Under the pieces are notes generated by a model. The model ran no database searches. It was not told the DNA's origin and saw only the letters and a program-made list of their open reading frames with translations. The position numbers and the translations under genes are program-made. A stretch of DNA of 50,410 nt from Streptomyces atratus (GTDB taxonomy: Bacteria > Actinomycetota > Actinomycetes > Streptomycetales > Streptomycetaceae). The stretch's first letter is position 1, and each line of letters opens with the position of its first letter. Positions 17,331-23,366 of the stretch are shown in pieces. The stretch lies in the NCBI RefSeq assembly GCF_900119365.1, contig NZ_FPJO01000040.1, positions 1-50,410 on the forward strand. Direction: 5' to 3'.

Positions 17331-17681
17331 TCAGACGTTGTTCAGTCCGGAGGTGTTGGCGTTCGGCGCCGACTCCTTGACCGCGTTGAAGGCCGCACGG
17401 ACCTCCTCGTCGTTGGCGTTGCTGAGGTTCTTGGTGGCTTCCACCGCGTTGAGCAGGACGTCGAGGAGCCGTCGGATCTGGTCGTGGTCCTCGTTGATCA
17501 TCAGCTGCGCGGACTTGAACCCCGAGGCACCGACGCCCGTCCATCCGGCGCCGACCGTCTCCAGGATGTCGGCCAGTTCCCTGGACTGACGGGACACCGC
17601 GCGGCCCGTCTCGATGATCTTGTTCTTCGCCTGGACGATCGGATCGTCGGCAAGTCCGAAACCGCCTGAGGGGCTGGTCAT
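17331..17681 (-). CDS. esxB: WXG100 family type VII secretion substrate (EsxB-like)
   Basis: A 116-residue WXG100 protein with W47-T48-G49 at the helix turn. Its second helix is followed by a polar Asn/Ser-rich tail without a YxxxD/E signal, so export presumably depends on the partner. The ATG at 17681 is chosen over an in-frame TTG two codons upstream; the ribosome site is weak (AGGA at about ten bases). It is first in the two-gene esx unit, with a likely promoter at 17870-17898 and a leader of about 180 bases. Naming is tentative. Confidence 0.9.
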   Translation of the reverse strand: MTSPSGGFGLADDPIVQAKNKIIETGRAVSRQSRELADILETVGAGWTGVGASGFKSAQLMINEDHDQIRRLLDVLLNAVEATKNLSNANDEEVRAAFNAVKESAPNANTSGLNNV

Positions 17682-17727
17682 CCGCAAGTCCTATCTCTCG
17701 GTTGCCTGGCCTGTCCGTCCGTCACGG

Positions 17728-17832
17728 TCAGGATCCTTCCGTTCCCATGTGCTCCGGCAAAGGAATGGGGAAGGTCCAGGCCGGGAAAGCACCGTCTCGG
17801 CACTCCCGTGGCTCGAACTCGGCGCAGGCCAT
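17728..17832 (-). CDS. Possible 34-residue leader ORF upstream of esxB
   Basis: ATG at 17832 with GGGGGAACGAGAA just upstream, followed by 34 codons rich in acidic and proline residues with two cysteines. It ends 46 bases before esxB and lies within the presumed esx transcript. It could be an upstream peptide or chance; codon bias is not decisive at this length. Confidence 0.22.
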   Translation of the reverse strand: MACAEFEPRECRDGAFPAWTFPIPLPEHMGTEGS

Positions 17833-17853
17833 TTCTCGTTCCCCCGTCACACA

Positions 17854-17886
17854 CGTGAAGTCTGTTACCACCCTAGCCACTTCACG
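17854..17886 (-). promoter_or_regulatory. Inverted repeat overlapping the esx promoter
   Basis: CGTGAAGT (17854-17861) and ACTTCACG (17879-17886) form an 8-bp inverted repeat with a 17-base spacer that brackets the -10 element at 17870-17875. The position, covering the -10 and the expected transcription start, is typical of a repressor site. The regulator is unknown. Confidence 0.5.
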
Positions 17887-17898
17887 GTCTCTCCCCAA
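17870..17898 (-). promoter_or_regulatory. Predicted esxBA promoter
   Basis: On the minus strand TTGGGG (17898-17893) and TAGGGT (17875-17870) are separated by exactly 17 bases, a good fit to a vegetative Streptomyces promoter. Transcription would start near 17863. Confidence 0.5.
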
Positions 17899-17940
17899 CC
17901 GCTCTTCACCAGTGGCCGGCCACATCGCCGGGCGGCCGTG

Positions 17941-19164
17941 TCATCGTGCGGCGCGCCTTCGGCGGGCGTCCCGGACCACCGTCGCGGCCCCGCCGATCAC
18001 CCCGACCAGGACGGCTGCCGCGGCCAGCGCGTAGGTGGCGTACCGCTCGCTGCGCTCCTGCGGTGTCTCCGACAGGGAGAGGTGCGCGGGCTCGGGGGCC
18101 GGTGCCTTCGGCGGCGCCGGGTCCGGATGCGGGGCGTTCTGCGGGAGGTCGTCCCCGGACAGGGCGCGGACCGGGTCGACGACGCCCCAGCCGACGTAGT
18201 CGTCATGGCCGGTGACGGAGCGTTCGGCGGTCTGCTCGATCCGGGCGACGATCTGGGCCGCCGTCCACTTCGGGTACTTGGCCCGCATCAGGGCGGCGAC
18301 CCCGGCGACGTAGGGGGCGGAGAAGCTGGTGCCGTTGTCGGTGCACTGGCCGTTGCCGGGGACGGTGGAGACGATGTCGACGCCCGGGGCGGCGACCCCG
18401 ACGAAATCGCCGGCCTGGGAGAACGGGGCGCGCTCGTTGTTGCGGTCGGACGAGGCGACGGCCAGGACTCCGTCGAAGGCGGCGGGGTAGGTGCGTTTCA
18501 GCCTGCCGTCCATGCCGTCGTTGCCCGCGGAGGCGACCACGACGATGTTCTTGTCGAGCGCCCTGGCCACCGCCCGGCCCAGTGTGGATGTCTCCTCCAG
18601 GGCCTTGGTCGTGTCCTGGGAGATGTTGATGACCTGGGCGCCCTTGGCGATCGCGTGGTCGATCGCGGTGGCCATGGTGGTGTCCTTGCCGCTGTTCTTC
18701 TCGTCGTTCTGGCGGATCGGGATGATCGTGGCCTCGGGGGCCAGTCCGACGAATCCGGTGCCCTTGCGGGGGCGGGCGGCGATGATGCCGGCGACCTTGG
18801 TGCCGTGGCCGACCTCGTCGACCGTGCCGTCGCTCTTGCCGCCCTTGAGGTAGTCGGCGCCCGCCGATGCGTCGACGGCCGTCCTGAGCTGCAGGTTGTC
18901 GTTGTCCACGCCGGTGTCGATGACGGCGACGCGTACGCCCTTGCCCTTGGTGTCCTGCCAGAGTTCGTCCAGCAGGACGCGTTGCAGCGGCCAGGGGCGG
19001 CCCTCGTACTGCTGCTTCATCGGGAAGGTGCACTCGCCGCCGCCGTCCAGGCCCACGTCGCCGGGTTCCCCGGTGCCCTCGGCGGCGTACGCGGCCCCCG
19101 GCGCCGCCAGTGCGGCGAGTGCGGCGGTGACCGCCATCGTCCGGACCGTCTTCCGGTACCCCAT
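17941..19164 (-). CDS. mycP: Type VII secretion-associated serine protease, mycosin
   Basis: A 407-residue subtilisin-family (S8) protease of ESX systems, anchored outside the membrane. A signal peptide (about 1-27, ending AAYA) leads to the catalytic domain with D83 (VIDTG), H120 (GHGTKVAG) and S280 (GTSFSAP). N215 (SAGND) provides the oxyanion hole, so the triad is intact. C45 and C274 are placed for the disulphide typical of mycosins. A Pro-rich linker and a C-terminal membrane helix (about 376-398) end in basic residues. The ATG at 19164 has GGAGGA upstream. It follows eccB by 47 bases. Confidence 0.95.
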   Translation of the reverse strand: MGYRKTVRTMAVTAALAALAAPGAAYAAEGTGEPGDVGLDGGGECTFPMKQQYEGRPWPLQRVLLDELWQDTKGKGVRVAVIDTGVDNDNLQLRTAVDASAGADYLKGGKSDGTVDEVGHGTKVAGIIAARPRKGTGFVGLAPEATIIPIRQNDEKNSGKDTTMATAIDHAIAKGAQVINISQDTTKALEETSTLGRAVARALDKNIVVVASAGNDGMDGRLKRTYPAAFDGVLAVASSDRNNERAPFSQAGDFVGVAAPGVDIVSTVPGNGQCTDNGTSFSAPYVAGVAALMRAKYPKWTAAQIVARIEQTAERSVTGHDDYVGWGVVDPVRALSGDDLPQNAPHPDPAPPKAPAPEPAHLSLSETPQERSERYATYALAAAAVLVGVIGGAATVVRDARRRRAAR

Positions 19165-19211
19165 CTGTGTTCCTCCCCCGGGCCGTACTCTGCCCGCCGT
19201 CTTCCGCAACG

Positions 19212-20762
19212 TCATGAACCCTGGGGCTGGCGGGCGCTGTTGGTGTCCAGCCTGGGGCCCTTGGACAGGAAGTCCGACCATTCGATCGGTACGAGGGCGG
19301 GCGTCACCTTCTCGTATCCGAGCCTGCTCTGCGCCTGGCTGGGCTCGGGGCGGCCGTCCGACTGCTTCTGCTGGTCGCCGGTGCCGATGTCGGAGCGCCT
19401 GGCGTCGCTGTCACCGTTCGCCTGGACCGCGTAGCGCAGTCCGGTGTCGGTCACCAGGAAGAGTGATCCGTCGGGCCTGGTCTGCCGGCCCCGGACCTGG
19501 GTGAAGAGCAGGCCGCTGCCGGGGGTGACATAGGTGCTGGTGCCGCCGGCGGCGATGGAGGCGGGATACGCGGTGCCCGCCCAGGTGCTCAGGGTGGTCC
19601 GGCCCGAGCCGTCGACGTTGCGCAGCACGCTGCAGATGGTGTCGCGGCCGCTGCTGCCGCTCTCGGCGGAGTTGACCTGCTGGGTCCGGTGGGCAGGCCA
19701 GTGCGCGGCCTGGCCGGCGAAGGCCGCGGTGTCGGGCACGAAGTCCTGGAGGCCGACGGCGCGGGCCTCGCCTTCCAGGTTCAGCTCGGCCGTCTGCGGT
19801 GAGCTGATCAGCAGCCAGGCGGTGAACTCGGAGACGCGCTGGACCTTTCCTTCGAGCACCACGTAGTAACTGGTGCCTTCTCCGGTCCTGGTCCGCAGGA
19901 CCGTGCCGACCTTGTTCTCCTCGGCGGAGAGCTGCCCCGCGACGTGTGCCGGGGCGCCGACGTTGCCGGGGATCACCGGGAAGACGATCGGACTGCCGTC
20001 GTGCAGGGTGGCCAGCCAGTCGTCGGTGACGGACTGCGGCTGCCTGCTCCCGACCAGGGCGTTGGTCAGATGGCCGCTGTCGGCGGCGGTCTCGGCGATG
20101 CGGTACTTGGTGCCCTTCGCGTCGACGAGGTACCGGGCCCGGTCCTGGCCCTGGACGTAGAGCACCTGGCCGCCGCCGAGCTTCTGCCTGCCCTCGGTCA
20201 GCTTGTTGTCGCGTGCGCCGAAGACGAAGGCGGCCTTCTGCACGGTGTTGCCCTTGCCGCCGGGCTGTACGCAGACGGCCCACCGCTTCGCCGTCCCGGC
20301 GTCCACGGCCTCGGGCAGCCGGTCGGGGGCGTACGGAATGCCGAGGATCGGCCCGCGCGGGGGCTTGCCCGCGTCCAGGACGTCGTCCGCGACCTGGATG
20401 ACGTCGTACTCGGCCGGGTTGAGCAGCAGCCGGGCCGAGGCGAGGTTGAGCACGGGGTGCAACAGGGTCTTTTTCTTCTTGCCCTTGCCGGTGGTGAGCA
20501 CGACGTAGCGGGTGGTGGACTTCTTGCCGACGATCACCTTGGTGGCGGGCTTGTCCCAGTTCTTGGGAGCGGTGGGCTTGAACATGCCGACGGCACCGAA
20601 GCCCGCGAGGATCAGGGCCCCGACGACCACGCTCGGCAGGACCGCGCGCAGCGGGCGCGGAGCGCCCTCCTCGGTGCCGTTGGACGAGGGTTGGAGGAAT
20701 GCCGCCACCGTGCGTTTCTTCGCGAAGGTGTATGCGTTGAGCTCATCCCGCCGTGATGCCAT
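19212..20762 (-). CDS. eccB: Type VII secretion protein EccB
   Basis: A 516-residue ESX core component. A short cytoplasmic N-terminus (MASRRDELNAYTFAKKRTVA, family-typical) and one membrane helix (about 40-60) precede a large extracytoplasmic domain with repeated beta-rich R-type modules. It ends in a cytosol-distal tail naming fixed positions such as GSGLLFTQVRGRQ. EccB forms the outward part of the translocon next to EccC, EccD and EccE. The ATG at 20762 is divergent from eccE, and mycP follows downstream in the same unit. Confidence 0.94.
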   Translation of the reverse strand: MASRRDELNAYTFAKKRTVAAFLQPSSNGTEEGAPRPLRAVLPSVVVGALILAGFGAVGMFKPTAPKNWDKPATKVIVGKKSTTRYVVLTTGKGKKKKTLLHPVLNLASARLLLNPAEYDVIQVADDVLDAGKPPRGPILGIPYAPDRLPEAVDAGTAKRWAVCVQPGGKGNTVQKAAFVFGARDNKLTEGRQKLGGGQVLYVQGQDRARYLVDAKGTKYRIAETAADSGHLTNALVGSRQPQSVTDDWLATLHDGSPIVFPVIPGNVGAPAHVAGQLSAEENKVGTVLRTRTGEGTSYYVVLEGKVQRVSEFTAWLLISSPQTAELNLEGEARAVGLQDFVPDTAAFAGQAAHWPAHRTQQVNSAESGSSGRDTICSVLRNVDGSGRTTLSTWAGTAYPASIAAGGTSTYVTPGSGLLFTQVRGRQTRPDGSLFLVTDTGLRYAVQANGDSDARRSDIGTGDQQKQSDGRPEPSQAQSRLGYEKVTPALVPIEWSDFLSKGPRLDTNSARQPQGS

Positions 20763-20969
20763 GAGTCGCTTCGTCTCCCCGTGTCTCCCCGCGCGGCACC
20801 GGGAGCGTTCGCGTCGCCGGCCGCCGGGCCGGGCCGCGATGCCGGACCTCGGTGCCGGACCGGCCCCCTACTATGCCTGCTGACCGCGGGCGGTGGTGGG
20901 GCGGGTAGGGTGATCCGGCCGCCAGGGCCCCGACCGGGTCGGGCGGCATACGGGTGGAGTTGGGGACCG

Positions 20970-22322
20970 ATGAACGGGGGGAACGCCGGGATGACGGCTT
21001 CCGCGACACGGGCACGTCCGGCCGGGAACACAACGGGCCCCGCAGCTCCCGGAGCCGGTGGTCCACCTGCTCCGCACGGCCCCGCGCGGCGTTCCACCGG
21101 ACCGGCCTCCGGCCGCGCCAACGGGCGGGTCGGGAAGCTCGGTTCATTCCGATTGCAACAACTCGTACTGCTGGAGATCGCGGCCGCGCTGCTGCTCGCG
21201 GCGTGGGTGGTCGACCCGCTTCTGCTGGCGCCGGCCGTCGTGATCGCCGCGCTGCTGGTGCTGCTGGCCGTCGTACGCAGACACCGCCGCTCGCTGCCGG
21301 AGTTGCTGGGCACCGTCCTCTCGCTGCGCGCTCGTTCCCGCAGGGCCGCCGCGCTGCAGCTGCCTGCGGGCACGGAGCCGGGGATCGCGCCCGCCGTCGA
21401 GTGCGATCCGGCGCTGCGTACGTACTCGTTCAGCGACCGTGACCGGCGGCCGGTCGGCATGATCGGTGACGGTACGTTCGTCACGGCCGTCCTCCAGGTG
21501 GAGTCGGACGTCTCGGCGCTCAGGCCGGACCGGTCCGCGCAGCCGCTGCCCCTGGCGCTCGTACGGGATGTGCTCGAAGTCGACGGGATCCGGCTGGAGT
21601 CGGCGCAGATCGTGCAGCACACCCAGCCCGCGCCCGCCCCCCATCTGCCCCAGCAGTCCATCGCCGCGCGCAACTACGCACCGCTGCAGGCCCAGACGGG
21701 TTCGCCCGCCGTCCGGATCACCTGGATCGCGCTCAAGCTGACCCCGGAGCTGTGCCCGGAGGCCGTGCAGGCGCGCGGCGGTGGCATCACGGGGGCGCAG
21801 AAGTGCGTGGTGCGCGCGGCCGACCAGCTGTCCAGCCGGCTGACCGGGGCCGGCTTCCGTGCGACGGTGCTGACCGAGCAGGAGCTGACGTCCGCGATCG
21901 CGACCTCGGTCTGCGCCAGCGCACCGGCCATGACGCAGGCCGGTCTGAGCGGGACGCCGGCACGCCGTACCGAGGAGACCGCGCGGACCTGGCGCTGCGA
22001 CGACCGGTGGCACACCACCTACTGGGTGGCCCGCTGGCCGCAGTTCGGCGCCGGCGGTGCCGCGATGCCGCAGCTCGTGGCCCTGCTCACCTCGCTCCCG
22101 GCGCTCGCCACGACCTTCAGCCTCACGCTGGGGCACGGCGAGCGGCAGGGCGTCTCGATCACCGGACACATCCGGATCACCGGCCGCAGCGACGAGGAAC
22201 TGCTGGGCGCCCGCCACGAGTTGGAGCGCACCGCCCGCGGGGTCAGGACCTCGCTGGTACGGCTCGACCGCGAGCAGCTGCCCGGCGTGCTCGCCACACT
22301 GCCTCTCGGGGGTACCCGCTGA
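20970..22322 (+). CDS. eccE: Type VII secretion protein EccE
   Basis: A 450-residue peripheral subunit of the ESX membrane complex. After a Pro/Ala/Thr-rich N-terminus of about 60 residues, two membrane helices (about 68-110) precede a soluble domain with the EccE-type PLPLALVRDVLEVDGIRLESAQIVQHTQ region, split here only for description. The start is uncertain: ATG at 20970 (GGAG ten bases upstream) or ATG at 20991 (GGGGG nine bases upstream, 443 residues). A TAGGGT at 20906-20911 could be its -10. The stop overlaps the next start as TGATG, indicating coupling. Confidence 0.85.
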   Translation: MNGGNAGMTASATRARPAGNTTGPAAPGAGGPPAPHGPARRSTGPASGRANGRVGKLGSFRLQQLVLLEIAAALLLAAWVVDPLLLAPAVVIAALLVLLAVVRRHRRSLPELLGTVLSLRARSRRAAALQLPAGTEPGIAPAVECDPALRTYSFSDRDRRPVGMIGDGTFVTAVLQVESDVSALRPDRSAQPLPLALVRDVLEVDGIRLESAQIVQHTQPAPAPHLPQQSIAARNYAPLQAQTGSPAVRITWIALKLTPELCPEAVQARGGGITGAQKCVVRAADQLSSRLTGAGFRATVLTEQELTSAIATSVCASAPAMTQAGLSGTPARRTEETARTWRCDDRWHTTYWVARWPQFGAGGAAMPQLVALLTSLPALATTFSLTLGHGERQGVSITGHIRITGRSDEELLGARHELERTARGVRTSLVRLDREQLPGVLATLPLGGTR

Positions 22323-23044
22323 TGTCCGCACCCACGAACGCAGGGAGCCGGCTCGGCTTCGGGCTGATCGGTCCGCGACGGGCACGGCAGTCGGTCTCGC
22401 TCGACCAGCTGGCGTCGCTGGCCCTGCCGGTCGGAGACGACGGCGTGGTGATCGGCGTGGACGCCCACGGCCGTCCCGCCGTGCTGGGGGTCAACCGGCC
22501 GACTCCGTGCGAGGTCACGCTGATCGGCGGGGTGTGGACGGCACAGGTGCTCGCGCTGCGGGCAGCTGCCACCGGTGCGCGGATCGTCGTGGAGACCGGC
22601 CGGGCCCAGACCTGGACGGCCCTCGCGCACGCGGCGGGCGGCGGTCAGCCGTGCATCACGCTGCACGATGTCGGACGGGTGCCGCCGCAGGGGCCGTCGG
22701 CCGGTTCGCCGGTGGTCGTGGTGCGGGACTGCGGCATGCGGCCACCGCGCGGGCGGGTGGTGTCCGGGCCGTGGCAGTCGGTGCTGACGCTGCTGCCGTA
22801 TCTCAGCCCGGTGGCACCGAGGCTGATCGAGAAATCGGCCCTGGTCGGCATTCAACGGGTATCCCCTGACGAAGCGGCACAGATCGGTCGCATACTGCAC
22901 CTTCCGGCTGCCGAGACCCAGGCGCTGTCCACGCTGGCGGACGGGGTCACGCTCTGGTCCGCGGGGCGCGACCGGCAGTTCGTGATGACCCAGGCGACGG
23001 ATGCCGAGACCGGACTCCTGGGCGGCGCGCGCAGGATGGACTGA
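22322..23044 (+). CDS. Unassigned ESX-locus protein
   Basis: A 240-residue soluble protein translationally coupled to eccE (its ATG shares one base with the eccE stop). I cannot assign a family. Residues about 35-95 run as VIGVDAHGRPAVLGV, then TLIGGVWTAQVLALRAAA, then ARIVVETGR. This reads like the strand-loop-helix-strand of an FtsK/EccC-type NTPase in which the P-loop has been replaced by GGVWTAQ; a degenerate ATPase fold is therefore an inference. There is no signal peptide or membrane segment. A hairpin (23070-23096) follows the stop. It is probably an ESX accessory subunit. Confidence 0.8.
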   Translation: MSAPTNAGSRLGFGLIGPRRARQSVSLDQLASLALPVGDDGVVIGVDAHGRPAVLGVNRPTPCEVTLIGGVWTAQVLALRAAATGARIVVETGRAQTWTALAHAAGGGQPCITLHDVGRVPPQGPSAGSPVVVVRDCGMRPPRGRVVSGPWQSVLTLLPYLSPVAPRLIEKSALVGIQRVSPDEAAQIGRILHLPAAETQALSTLADGVTLWSAGRDRQFVMTQATDAETGLLGGARRMD

Positions 23045-23366
23045 CGGGCGCTTGCCCGCTCGCGCCGCCCGTACGGAACGTTCGGCTTTCCGTACGCAGA
23101 TGTGCATGTTTGACCGCTTCACCCTTCACGCTGTGTCGTACTCGGTCCACTTGAGGGCGGCACGTGATGCACGGGACAGCTCTTGCAGTGCCGTACGGCC
23201 TGCCGGAGCGAGCCCCATGACGATTAGGGTGGGTCCGGGCGCGGCAGAAGAACCTGCGGGCAGGCAATGCGTGTCCCAGGGGGAGAGCCGGGCGGTCAGG
23301 CAGACGGAAACGGTCGCCCCCCCACCCACTACGGCACAAGGGTGCTCGACCACACCAGGAGGCAAA
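23045..23366 (+). promoter_or_regulatory. Intergenic region before the EspI-like gene
   Basis: There is no gene in these 322 bases. It holds a terminator-like hairpin at 23070-23096 and a possible -10 element TAGGGT at 23225-23230 without a matching -35. The ribosome site AGGAGG at 23357-23362 serves the GTG at 23367. An open frame passes through it, but its composition does not support translation. Confidence 0.4.
23070..23096 (+). terminator. Hairpin after the eccE unit
   Basis: CGTACGGAA (23070-23078) and TTCCGTACG (23088-23096) form a perfect 9-bp stem with a 9-base loop, 26 bases past the stop at 23044. No U tract follows. Confidence 0.6.

Noticed and set aside
20886..20911. eccE promoter with TGACCG and TAGGGT
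   Set aside because: The -10 is good, but the best -35-like sequence is 19-20 bases away, so I did not list it as a separate promoter.
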